From Actinomycetales bacterium (GTDB taxonomy: Bacteria; Actinomycetota; Actinomycetes; Actinomycetales; JAHECE01), in assembly GCA_029975645.1 (NCBI GenBank), contig JARKOU010000188.1, positions 1-34,357 of the forward strand: a stretch of 34,357 nucleotides of DNA. Reading direction: 5' to 3'. The translations under genes and the position numbers were made by a program. The notes below the pieces were generated by a model. The model searched no databases. It was not told where the DNA came from and was given only the letters and a program-made list of their open reading frames with translations. This document shows, piece by piece, positions 25,133 to 33,156 of the stretch (positions are counted from its first letter, which is position 1; the number at the start of each line of letters is the position of its first letter).

Positions 25133-26754
25133 TGGCCACCGTGACGCAGGCCCGGCCGAGCACCCGGCGGTGGTCCGAGGTCGGGCTGCTGGTGATCGCG
25201 CTCGGGCTCGGCATCTACGCGTACGCCCAGGTGGGCCTCAACACCGAGGGCACGGTGCCGGCGAACATGGTCGGGTACAGCATCGGCATGGTGGTGCTCG
25301 CCGGGGCCCTCCACGGCATCCTGCGCTGGCGTGCGCCGTACGCGGACCCCGTCATGCTGCCGGCCGCCGTCGCCCTCAATGGCATCGGCCTGGCGATGAT
25401 CTACCGGCTGGACTACTCGTACGCGCTGCGCGGCCAGGAGGCCACGTTCGCGCCGCGCCAGTTCGTGTGGACGGTGGTCTCGGTAGCGGCGGCCGCTGCG
25501 GTGCTCATCTTCCTGCGCGACCACCGCACGCTCCGCCGCTACACGTACACCGCGCTGATCGTCGGTCTGGTGCTGCTGGTCCTCCCGCTGGTGCCGGGCC
25601 TCGGCGTCACGATCAACGGTGCGCAGATCTGGATCCGGCTCGGATCGTTCGCGTCCTTCCAGCCCGGCGAGCTGGCGAAGATCGCGCTCGCGATCTTCTT
25701 CGCGGGCTACCTGGTGACGCATCGCGACAACCTCGCCCTGGCCGGGCCCAAGGTGCTGGGCGTGCACCTGCCGCGCGCCCGCGACCTCGGGCCGATCTTG
25801 CTCGCCTGGGCCGTCAGCCTGGCCGTCCTGATCTTCGAGCGAGACCTCGGCACCTCGCTCCTCTTCTTCGGGATGTTCGTGGCGATGCTGTACATCGCCA
25901 CGGAGCGCTTGTCCTGGGTGCTCATCGGCGTGGTCCTCTTCGCCGGCGGCGCCATCGCGGCGGCGACGCTGTTCCCGCACGTCCAGGCCAGATTCGACGT
26001 CTGGCTCCACCCGCTGGACCCCACCGTCTACGAGCGCTCGCCGGGTGGCTCGTTCCAACTGGTGCAGGGCCTGTTCGGGATGGCGAACGGCGGGTTGATG
26101 GGCACGGGGTGGGGCCTGGGATACCCGTACCTCGTGCCGTACGCGAACAGCGACTTCATCATCGCCTCGCTCGGCGAGGAACTCGGCCTCACGGGGTTGC
26201 TCGCGATCCTGGCGATCTACCTGGTGCTGGCTCAGCGCGGCCTGCGCACCGGGATCGGCGTGCGCGACGGATTCGGGAAGTTGCTGGCCAGCGGCCTGGC
26301 GTTCGTGATCGCGTTCCAGACGTTCGTGGTGGTGGGCGGCGTGACCGGGCTCATCCCGCTGACCGGTCTCACCGCGCCGTTCCTCGCCTATGGCGGTTCG
26401 TCGCTGCTGGCGAACTGGATGATCGTGGCTCTCCTGCTGCGCATCTCCGACGGCGCCCGCCGCCCGGCGCCGCTCGCCGGCGTGGTGCCCAGCGCCGGGG
26501 GAGCGGTCCCGCTCGGCGGCCCGGCGGCGGCCGTCCAGCCCACCGACGCCGAGGCGACGACGACGAGCGGCCCCCCGGTCGCCGTCGCCGTGGTCGCCCC
26601 AGTCTCCGCCCCCGCCACTCCCGCCGAACACGGGGTTAGTCGTCCCAAACCGCCGAATGAGCCGACCAACCCCGTGTTCGGCGGGGATGCGGGCCGCGGG
26701 GATGCGGGCCGCGGGGACGACGAGAACCCCACCCAGGCGGTGAGGCTCTCGTGA
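25132..26754 (+). CDS. rodA: RodA/FtsW/SpoVE-family peptidoglycan glycosyltransferase
   Basis: This 540-residue SEDS protein polymerises lipid II glycan strands at the membrane and works with PbpA. About ten to twelve helices cover residues 15-440. Family markers include the motif GAQIWIRLGSFASFQPGELAKI by its pattern, the catalytic aspartate region (FERDLGTSLLFFG), and late ANSDFIIASLGEELG and GGSSLLANW. The C-terminal 90 residues are disordered and extend beyond normal family length in the last part. Part of this tail (PAEHGVSRPKPPNEPTNPVF) is encoded by a large inverted repeat, and it ends in a GDAGRGDAGRG tandem. ATG 25132 shares a base with the pstP stop, and its own stop overlaps pbpA. 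Confidence 0.95.
   Translation: MATVTQARPSTRRWSEVGLLVIALGLGIYAYAQVGLNTEGTVPANMVGYSIGMVVLAGALHGILRWRAPYADPVMLPAAVALNGIGLAMIYRLDYSYALRGQEATFAPRQFVWTVVSVAAAAAVLIFLRDHRTLRRYTYTALIVGLVLLVLPLVPGLGVTINGAQIWIRLGSFASFQPGELAKIALAIFFAGYLVTHRDNLALAGPKVLGVHLPRARDLGPILLAWAVSLAVLIFERDLGTSLLFFGMFVAMLYIATERLSWVLIGVVLFAGGAIAAATLFPHVQARFDVWLHPLDPTVYERSPGGSFQLVQGLFGMANGGLMGTGWGLGYPYLVPYANSDFIIASLGEELGLTGLLAILAIYLVLAQRGLRTGIGVRDGFGKLLASGLAFVIAFQTFVVVGGVTGLIPLTGLTAPFLAYGGSSLLANWMIVALLLRISDGARRPAPLAGVVPSAGGAVPLGGPAAAVQPTDAEATTTSGPPVAVAVVAPVSAPATPAEHGVSRPKPPNEPTNPVFGGDAGRGDAGRGDDENPTQAVRLS
26620..26685. repeat. Near-perfect 23-bp inverted repeat inside the rodA 3' coding region
   Basis: Arms 26620-26642 and 26663-26685 pair at 22 of 23 positions (one A-C mismatch), with a 20-base loop. 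The left arm contains CCGCCGAACACGGGGTT and the right arm AACCCCGTGTTCGGCGG. It lies 66 bases upstream of the pbpA start. It stays in frame and is read as part of a disordered tail. It looks like an inserted REP/MITE-like element or an mRNA hairpin between rodA and pbpA. A 15-base tandem (GGGGATGCGGGCCGC) follows it. Confidence 0.85.
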
Positions 26755-28202
26755 ACGCCCCGGTGCGCCGCGTCTTCGTGGTCGTCATGATCATGAGCCT
26801 CGCGCTCATGGTGAGCATCACGGCCGTCCAGTACCTCCGCGCTCCGAGCCTGAACGACGACGGCCGCAACGTCCGCGCGCTGTACCGCGAGTACGGCCGC
26901 GACCGGGGCCCGATCGTGGTGGCCGGCGAGCCGGTCGCCGTGTCCGAGCCCGTCGACGACGCCTTCTCCTACCTGCGCACCTACCCCAAGGGCGCGCTGA
27001 TGGCCCCGGTCACGGGCTACTTCTCCCTGGTCAACGGCATCACCGGCATGGAGCGTGCCGAGAACGGCGTGCTCAACGGCACGTCCTCCTCGCTCCTTCT
27101 CGAGCGCATCCAGTCGTTGTTCACCGGGAGCCAGCCGCAGGGCGGGTCCGTGGAGCTCACCATCGACCCCGCCGCCCAGCAGGCCGCCGCGGACGCATTC
27201 GGCGACCAGGTGGGCGCCGCCGTCGCCCTCGACCCGAAGACGGGCGCCGTGCTCGCCCTCTTCTCCACGCCGTCCTTCGACCCCAACGTCCTGGCCGGGC
27301 ATGACACCCAGGCGGTCGCGGACGCGTACGCGGCGCTCGACGCGGACCCCGCCAAGCCGCTGGACAACCGCGCGATCGCCGGGACGCTCTACCCGCCAGG
27401 CTCCACGTTCAAGTTGGTGACCACGGCGGCCCTGCTCGCGGAGGGCTACACCGCGGACAGCCAGGTGCCCGCCCCGGACTCCTACCAGCTGCCCGGCAGC
27501 ACCGCCACGCTGGGCAACCCCGGGGGCGAGCGCTGCGGCGACGGCCAGAGCGTCACGCTCGAGTTCGCTCTCCAGGTCTCCTGCAACACGCCCTTCGCGA
27601 TCCTCGGCGTCGAGATGGGCGACGACGCCCTCCGCGCCCAGGCCGAGGCGTTCGGCTGGGGTCAGGACCTCGACATCCCGCTCGTGGTGACCCCGAGCAT
27701 CTTCCCGGAGGACCCGGACGCAGCGCAGACGGCGATGTCCTCGATCGGCCAGTTCGACGTGCGCGCGACGCCGATCCAGATGGCGATGGTCTCGGCCGCC
27801 GTCGCCAACGGCGGCGTCCTCATGCGCCCCTACCTCACGGCCACCACCCGCGGGCCGAACCTCGACATCCTCTCCCAGACCGAACCGTCAGTGTTCTCCA
27901 CCCCGATGACCGAGGCCAACGCGGCCGAGTTGCGCGACATGATGATCAACGTCGTCGAGAACGGCACGGGCTTCCGCGCGCAGATCCCGGGCGTGCAGGT
28001 GGCGGGCAAGACGGGCACCGCGCAGACCGCCGAGGGTCAGCCCCCGCACGCGTGGTTCACCGCGTTCGCCCCAGCGGACGACCCCCAGGTCGCGGTCGCG
28101 GTGGTGGTCGAGTACGGCGGCTCGCTCGGCAACGACGCCACCGGATCCCGGGTGGCGGCGCCCATCGCCAAGGCGATCATGGAAGCGGTGCTGGGCTCGT
28201 GA
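26751..28202 (+). CDS. pbpA: PbpA, class B penicillin-binding protein (transpeptidase)
   Basis: This 483-residue protein cross-links peptidoglycan and partners RodA. A short cytoplasmic end and one membrane helix (residues 8-26) precede the extracellular dimerisation region and the transpeptidase domain. The active-site serine is S218 in STFK, the second motif is SCN (277-279), and KTGTAQ lies near residue 422. Length is normal for actinobacterial PbpA. The GTG at 26751 overlaps the rodA stop (GTGA). The hairpin just upstream in rodA could reduce or tune its translation (inference). Confidence 0.96.
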   Translation: MNAPVRRVFVVVMIMSLALMVSITAVQYLRAPSLNDDGRNVRALYREYGRDRGPIVVAGEPVAVSEPVDDAFSYLRTYPKGALMAPVTGYFSLVNGITGMERAENGVLNGTSSSLLLERIQSLFTGSQPQGGSVELTIDPAAQQAAADAFGDQVGAAVALDPKTGAVLALFSTPSFDPNVLAGHDTQAVADAYAALDADPAKPLDNRAIAGTLYPPGSTFKLVTTAALLAEGYTADSQVPAPDSYQLPGSTATLGNPGGERCGDGQSVTLEFALQVSCNTPFAILGVEMGDDALRAQAEAFGWGQDLDIPLVVTPSIFPEDPDAAQTAMSSIGQFDVRATPIQMAMVSAAVANGGVLMRPYLTATTRGPNLDILSQTEPSVFSTPMTEANAAELRDMMINVVENGTGFRAQIPGVQVAGKTGTAQTAEGQPPHAWFTAFAPADDPQVAVAVVVEYGGSLGNDATGSRVAAPIAKAIMEAVLGS

Positions 28203-29863
28203 GGCACGCGGCGGAGGTGGGGGGAACGCCGCTGCGACCGGAACGTGGGGTGCGCCTGGGCGGCCGGTACGAACTCCGCCGCCGGATCGCCGTCGGCGGC
28301 ATGGGCGAGGTGTGGCTCTCGCGCGACCTGTCCCTGGACCGCAGCGTGGCCACGAAGCTGCTCCGCGTGGAACTGGCCGGCGACGACCGCTTCCTCGAGC
28401 GCCTGCGCGCGGAGGCCCGCGCCTCGGCGCCGCTGGCCCACCCCAACATCGCCGCGCTCTACGACTACGGCGAGCAGGCGGGCTCCGGCTACCTGGTGAT
28501 GGAGCTGGTCCAGGGGGAGACGCTCTCGGAGCTGCTGGCCCGCGAGCGCACCCTCGCCCCGGACGCGCTGCTCCCGGTGCTCGCGCAGACGGCGCGCGCG
28601 CTGCACGCCGCGCACGTCTGCGGTGTGGTGCACCGGGACGTCAAACCCTCGAACATCCTCCTCACGCCGGATGGCCGGGTGAAGATCACCGATTTCGGCA
28701 TCTCCCAGGTGGGCTCGGAGGCGGCCGCCGCCACCGCCGGAACGGTCATGGGGACCGCGCAGTACCTGGCGCCGGAGCAGGCCCTGGGCCGCGCGGCGAC
28801 GCCCGCGAGCGACATCTACGGCCTCGGCGTAGTGGCCTACGAGGCCCTCGCCGGCCGCCGTCCGTTCACCGGCCCCAGCGTGGTGGACATCGCGTACGCC
28901 CACGTCAACGCCCCGGTCCCGCCTCTGCCGGCGTCGGTCCCGGAGAAGGTGCGCGCGGTGGTCCTGCGCATGCTCGAGAAGGACCCCGAGCGACGTCCGC
29001 GCTCGGCCGCGTCCCTGGCCCGCACGCTCGACCGCATCGCCGCCGAGCTGGAACTCGCCCGCCCGTTCGATGCGATGGACCGGCCGGGGGTCACGTCCGG
29101 CGCACATGCCCACGACGACGGCGACCGCGTCCCCGCGCTCTTCGCCGCGCCCCCGGACGGGCGGACGTGGGGCATCCTCGACGACGCCGAGCCGGTCCCG
29201 ACCGAGTCTCCCGCCGTCGGTTCGCTGCCGGCCCCTGTCGACGGGCGCAGGGCGCCGACGCTCGACACCGAACCCTTCGACGTCGACGCCTTCAACGGCA
29301 ACCTCTTCGCGCCGCGCCGGCCGCCGCGGGCTCGTGCCGTCGCCGCCGTCTCGGTCTCGGCGTCGGTTGGCGTGATCCCGGTCGAGCCGCCCGCACGGGT
29401 CGAGGCGGCCTCCGCCGTCGCCCCGGGCGTCCGCGAGGAACCCGCCGTGGCTGCCGCGGAGGCGGTCGCCGAACCCGACGAGGACTTCCTCCTCGCGTGG
29501 CACCCCACGGGGACGACGGCGGTGGTCGAGCCGCCACGTGAGCCCGCCGCGGCGCCCGCCCCGCCTCAGGACGGTGGCCCGGGCACGCCGTCGTCCGCAG
29601 CCCCGGACGGGAGAGCCCGGCGGCCGCGCCGGGCGGCGCACCGCTCCCGGCGGTTCCCGCCGTTCGCGTTGGCGGTGGTGGTGATCGCTGCGGTCCTGCT
29701 CCTGGCCGCCGCTACGCTGGCATGGTCCGCCGAGCCGAGCCCAGCCGGCGGAGGGAACCTGGGGCAGGCCGCTCCCTCGACTGCGGGATCGGACGATCAT
29801 GGGCATGCTGCGCCGGGTGGACTCCCGGAGCACCGGACGTGGAACGAGGTCGGCTCGTGGTAG
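28199..29863 (+). CDS. pknA: PknA-like membrane Ser/Thr protein kinase
   Basis: This 554-residue kinase has an N-terminal kinase domain (about residues 22-285) with the glycine loop GGMGEVW, the ATP lysine K53 (ATKLL), catalytic HRDVKPSN (145-152), DFG (165-167) and activation-loop GTAQYLAPE. A 200-residue Ala/Pro-rich linker leads to one membrane helix at about 488-510, with only a short extracellular tail and no PASTA repeats, as in PknA. It phosphorylates division and wall-synthesis proteins. The GTG at 28199 overlaps the pbpA stop (GTGA). The next gene starts inside its last codons. The upstream open frame is longer but is the shadow of pbpA. Confidence 0.95.
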   Translation: MRHAAEVGGTPLRPERGVRLGGRYELRRRIAVGGMGEVWLSRDLSLDRSVATKLLRVELAGDDRFLERLRAEARASAPLAHPNIAALYDYGEQAGSGYLVMELVQGETLSELLARERTLAPDALLPVLAQTARALHAAHVCGVVHRDVKPSNILLTPDGRVKITDFGISQVGSEAAAATAGTVMGTAQYLAPEQALGRAATPASDIYGLGVVAYEALAGRRPFTGPSVVDIAYAHVNAPVPPLPASVPEKVRAVVLRMLEKDPERRPRSAASLARTLDRIAAELELARPFDAMDRPGVTSGAHAHDDGDRVPALFAAPPDGRTWGILDDAEPVPTESPAVGSLPAPVDGRRAPTLDTEPFDVDAFNGNLFAPRRPPRARAVAAVSVSASVGVIPVEPPARVEAASAVAPGVREEPAVAAAEAVAEPDEDFLLAWHPTGTTAVVEPPREPAAAPAPPQDGGPGTPSSAAPDGRARRPRRAAHRSRRFPPFALAVVVIAAVLLLAAATLAWSAEPSPAGGGNLGQAAPSTAGSDDHGHAAPGGLPEHRTWNEVGSW

Positions 29864-31632
29864 AGGGGATGCCGCGCCTACTGGGCGGGCGATACGAGGT
29901 CGGCGAACTCATCGGTCGCGGCGGGATGGCCGAGGTCCACATCGGGACCGACACGCGGCTCCACCGCACGGTGGCGATCAAGATGCTGCGGCCGGACCTG
30001 GCCCGCGACCAGACCTTCCTCGCCCGCTTCCGCCGTGAGGCGCAGTCTGCGGCCGCGCTCAACCACCCCTCGATCGTCGCGGTCTACGACACGGGCGAGG
30101 AACTCGTCACCACGCCGGCGGGCGGCACGTCCGCGGTCCCGTTCATCGTCATGGAATACGTGCAGGGGCACACGGTCCGCGAACTCCTGAAGGACGGCGC
30201 GGCCGTCCCGATCGAGGAGGCCGTCGAGATCGTCTCCGGGGTGCTCTCCGCCCTCGAGTACTCCCACCACGCGGGAATCGTCCACCGCGACATCAAGCCC
30301 GGGAACGTTATGCTGACGAACGCCGGCGCGATCAAGGTCATGGACTTCGGTATCGCCCGGGCGATGGGCGACAGCGGCGCAACGATGACCGCCACGCACG
30401 CCGTGGTCGGCACGGCGCAGTACCTCTCCCCGGAGCAGGCACGCGGCGAGGTGGTGGACGCCCGGTCCGACCTCTACTCGACCGGCTGCCTGCTCTTCGA
30501 GCTCCTCACGGGCCGCCCGCCCTTCCAGGGCGAGTCCCCGGTGGCCGTGGCCTACCAGCACGTCAGCGAGGCGCCGCCGCTGGCGAGTTCCGTGGCGGCG
30601 GACGTGCCCGAGGCCCTCGACCGGGTCACCGTGAAGGCCCTGGCCAAGGACCGCACGCAGCGCTACCAGACCGCCGCCGAGTTCCGCGCGGACCTTGAGG
30701 CGGCCGCGCGAGGGACCGCGGTCGGTGCCCCGGCGGTCGGTGCAGCGGCGGGTGCTGCTGCCGCGGTGAGTGCCACCTCGGCCGCCACCGCCGTGCTCGG
30801 CGCCGTGCCCGGTGGAACCCGCGTGATCCCCCCGACCCCGCCGACGCCGGAACCCGAACCGGAGCCGGAACCGAAGAGCCGCAAGGGCCTGATCTGGACG
30901 CTCGTGCTCATCGGAATCGCGGCGCTCGCGGGCATCGTGTTCCTGGTGACGCGGGGCGACTCACCCACGACTCCCGAGACCGTGGCGGTGCCGAGCCTCG
31001 AGGGCATGACGGAGGCGCAGGCCAGGACCGCGCTCGACGAGGTCGGCCTGCAGATGTCCGCGCAGACGGAGGTCTCCGAGGACGTGGACGAGGGGCTCGC
31101 GATCCGCTGGGAGCCGAGTGACCAGGCCGACCCCGGCAGCGTGGTGACCGTCTACTTCTCGAGCGGGCCGTCCGCCGTCGTCGTCCCCGACGTCGCAGGG
31201 CTGAGCCAGGCACGAGCCCGCCAGCTGCTGGAAGGCGAGGGCCTGACCGGTGATGTCCTGACGCAGTCCGAGGACTCGCCGGGCGTGGCAGCCGACGTCG
31301 CCGTGCGCACCGAACCCGCCGCCGGCAACTCCGTGGCCCCGGACACGGCGATCACCCTGGTCCTCGGAACCGGCAACGTCCAGGTCCCCGTGCTGACCGG
31401 GCAGAGCGAGACCGACGCCCAGGCCACCCTGGAATCCCTCAAGGTGAGTTCCCGGATCGTCTACCAGGTCTCGGCCACCGACCCCCCCGGCACCGTGATC
31501 GACCAGGACCAGAGCGGCACCGTGCCGATCAACGCGACCATCACCCTGGTGATCGCCCAGGCCGCACCGGAGCCGTCGCCGCCGCCGTCGGATACCGCCA
31601 CCGTGGTGCCGACCGACGTCCCCGTGCCGTAG
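29857..31632 (+). CDS. pknB: PknB, PASTA-domain Ser/Thr protein kinase
   Basis: This 591-residue kinase senses wall fragments through extracellular PASTA repeats. The kinase domain (about 12-275) has GRGGMAEVH, K42 (VAIKML), HRDIKPGN with D145, DFG at 163-165 and the activation-loop segment TMTATHAVVGT that carries autophosphorylation threonines in homologues. A TPEPEPEPEPKSRK juxtamembrane linker precedes a helix near 345-367, then three PASTA repeats. Mycobacterial PknB has four, so this one is shorter. It ends in a Pro-rich tail. GTG 29857 overlaps pknA by seven bases and has GAGG upstream. ATG 29869 is a possible alternative. It is the last gene of the operon. Confidence 0.96.
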   Translation: MVEGMPRLLGGRYEVGELIGRGGMAEVHIGTDTRLHRTVAIKMLRPDLARDQTFLARFRREAQSAAALNHPSIVAVYDTGEELVTTPAGGTSAVPFIVMEYVQGHTVRELLKDGAAVPIEEAVEIVSGVLSALEYSHHAGIVHRDIKPGNVMLTNAGAIKVMDFGIARAMGDSGATMTATHAVVGTAQYLSPEQARGEVVDARSDLYSTGCLLFELLTGRPPFQGESPVAVAYQHVSEAPPLASSVAADVPEALDRVTVKALAKDRTQRYQTAAEFRADLEAAARGTAVGAPAVGAAAGAAAAVSATSAATAVLGAVPGGTRVIPPTPPTPEPEPEPEPKSRKGLIWTLVLIGIAALAGIVFLVTRGDSPTTPETVAVPSLEGMTEAQARTALDEVGLQMSAQTEVSEDVDEGLAIRWEPSDQADPGSVVTVYFSSGPSAVVVPDVAGLSQARARQLLEGEGLTGDVLTQSEDSPGVAADVAVRTEPAAGNSVAPDTAITLVLGTGNVQVPVLTGQSETDAQATLESLKVSSRIVYQVSATDPPGTVIDQDQSGTVPINATITLVIAQAAPEPSPPPSDTATVVPTDVPVP

Positions 31633-31649
31633 CGCCCGCACGTCCTGGG

Positions 31650-31674
31650 CGCGGGGAACCACGGGCCCCGAGCG
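31650..31674 (+). terminator. Weak hairpin after pknB
   Basis: CGCGGGG pairs with CCCCG-AG-CG with a two-base bulge and a nine-base loop, 17 bases after the pknB stop. It is a modest candidate for the operon terminator. Confidence 0.4.
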
Positions 31675-31949
31675 GACCACTGGGTGCACGCAGGGCGACT
31701 ACGCCGCCGAGTGCTACCGCCATCCTGCTCTCGGGAGGCGGCATACCGACTCTGCCCTGCGGGCACAGCCGCCCTGGAAGGCCCTTGCAGACACCTCGCA
31801 ACCGGGTGTAGTCCGTGACGTGTCACGGCTCCCTCGGGAGGCGTCGGCGCGGCCGCAGTCTTCGTCTCGAAACCCTGGCCCAGGACGAGCCCGGAGCACG
31901 GGTCGCTCGGGGCGGCCAGATCGTCGAGTCGCCGGAAGGGAGAGCAACG
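31675..31949. other. Non-coding leader between pknB and the inserted gene
   Basis: The full gap is 317 bases (31633-31949) with no convincing reading frame. It contains a two-tier hairpin at 31737-31773 (GGCGGC/GCCGCC enclosing TGCCC/GGGCA), a weak promoter (TTGCAG at 31785, 16 bases, TGTAGT at 31807) and an operator-like dyad CCGTGAC-GT-GTCACGG at 31813-31828 directly after it. These would serve the DUF6623-like gene. Confidence 0.45.
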
Positions 31950-32411
31950 ATGGGCGAGTATCGGTTCGCGACGCACGGCGTCGCTACGGTCGTTGAGTAT
32001 CCGCAGTCAGCAAAGCTGATCCAGCACCGGGGCGATCTCGGAACCGTCGTGGAGCAGGAGGCGGGAACCTACGGCTGGTTCCACATCCCACTCACCACTC
32101 CCAACCAGATGGACGGCGACGAGGTCGAGCTGAAGTCGTTCTGGCTCGATGTCAACCTCAACGAGAACGCCAAGATGACCCGGATCGACCTTCGCTACGG
32201 GCAGGAATGCATCTACCGGTTGGAGGACCTTTCCGTCATGGGGCTTCTCTTCGGGCAAGGCATCAGCCTTCCCGAACCCGTCAAGGTCAGCAACGGCGGA
32301 GGTTCGTACTTCGGGTATGGGCTGACCCTCTGCCTGCGCATCGAGTTCCTCTCGGGCGAGCCCCGGGGCCGGGTGGAGTTCTACAGCGCGGCGGCGCACT
32401 TCGAGACCTGA
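31950..32411 (+). CDS. DUF6623-like protein inserted beside the pknB operon
   Basis: This 153-residue protein appears beta-rich and soluble. Marker segments are GTYGWFHIPLTTPNQMDG, VELKSFWLDVNLNENAKM and RIDLRYGQECIYRLED, which resemble the actinobacterial DUF6623 family as I recall it; I cannot check this. It has no signal peptide. The ATG at 31950 has GGAAGGGAG upstream. Its base composition is visibly less GC-rich than the flanking genes, with codons such as TAT, AAA and TCA, and it breaks an otherwise conserved gene order (trpG next to pknB). Both points suggest horizontal acquisition. It is convergent with trpG, 23 bases apart. Confidence 0.72.
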   Translation: MGEYRFATHGVATVVEYPQSAKLIQHRGDLGTVVEQEAGTYGWFHIPLTTPNQMDGDEVELKSFWLDVNLNENAKMTRIDLRYGQECIYRLEDLSVMGLLFGQGISLPEPVKVSNGGGSYFGYGLTLCLRIEFLSGEPRGRVEFYSAAAHFET

Positions 32412-32434
32412 GGCCGCGCCGGCGGGCCGGGTTC

Positions 32435-33076
32435 CTACCGCCGCACGAGTGGGGCGAGGCCGCGGGAACGTTCGACGGCGCCGGCGTCCCCGCAGATCGC
32501 CAGCCAGTTCGCGAGGAGCCGGTGGCCGCCCTCGGTGAGCACCGACTCCGGGTGGAACTGCACGCCGTGCAACGGCAGGTCGCGGTGCTCCAGGCCCATG
32601 ACGATGCCGTTCGTGGTGTGCGCCGTCACGATCAACTCCTCCGGCACCGAGTCCGCGACCACCGCGAGCGAGTGGTACCGGGTGGCCGTGAACGGGGAGG
32701 GCAGCGAGGCGAAGACGCCCTGGCCGGTGTGCACCACCAGGCTCGTCTTGCCGTGCATGAGTTCCGGCGCGTGGGTCACCACCCCGCCGAACACCTCACC
32801 CAGCGCCTGGTGGCCCAGGCACACGCCGAGCATCGGGACCCGCTCGGCCGCGCACTCCTCGATGACCTCCAGGCTCGAGCCCGCCTCCTTGGGCGTCCCC
32901 GGTCCCGGCGAGACGAGAACGCCGTCGAACCCCGTGATCGACGACGGCACCGCGTCGTTGCGCACCACCGTGGTGTGCGCGCCCAGTTGCTGGAGGTAGC
33001 CGACGATCGTGTAGACGAAGCTGTCGTAGTTGTCGATCACCAGGATCGACGTCGGCCGGGGGGTCGTCGCCGTCAT
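32435..33076 (-). CDS. trpG: Class I glutamine amidotransferase, anthranilate/para-aminobenzoate synthase component II
   Basis: This 213-residue amidotransferase releases ammonia from glutamine for anthranilate or aminodeoxychorismate synthesis. It has the start motif ILVIDNYDSFVYTIVGYL, the oxyanion loop SPGPGTP, the nucleophile Cys in GVCLGHQALGE near residue 89, and the His-Glu pair in GVQFHPESVLT. The start ATG at 33076 has CGGAGAG upstream. An in-frame ATG at 33160 has its own strong site (GGAGG) and overlaps the DUF881 stop as ATGA; it would add 28 Pro/Ala-rich residues. The partner component I gene is not in the window. In actinobacteria this gene near pknB is a conserved copy. Confidence 0.94.
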   Translation of the reverse strand: MTATTPRPTSILVIDNYDSFVYTIVGYLQQLGAHTTVVRNDAVPSSITGFDGVLVSPGPGTPKEAGSSLEVIEECAAERVPMLGVCLGHQALGEVFGGVVTHAPELMHGKTSLVVHTGQGVFASLPSPFTATRYHSLAVVADSVPEELIVTAHTTNGIVMGLEHRDLPLHGVQFHPESVLTEGGHRLLANWLAICGDAGAVERSRGLAPLVRR

Positions 33077-33156
33077 GTGCTCTCCGGGGCTGGCTGGTGG
33101 CGGTGCGGGATCCGGGGGCGCGGTCCGATGCGGCGGGTGAGGAGGAGACGCGCTGC

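Noticed and set aside
24829-26631. 600-codon minus-strand frame opposite rodA
   Set aside because: It is a shadow of rodA and the end of pstP, without recognisable domains.
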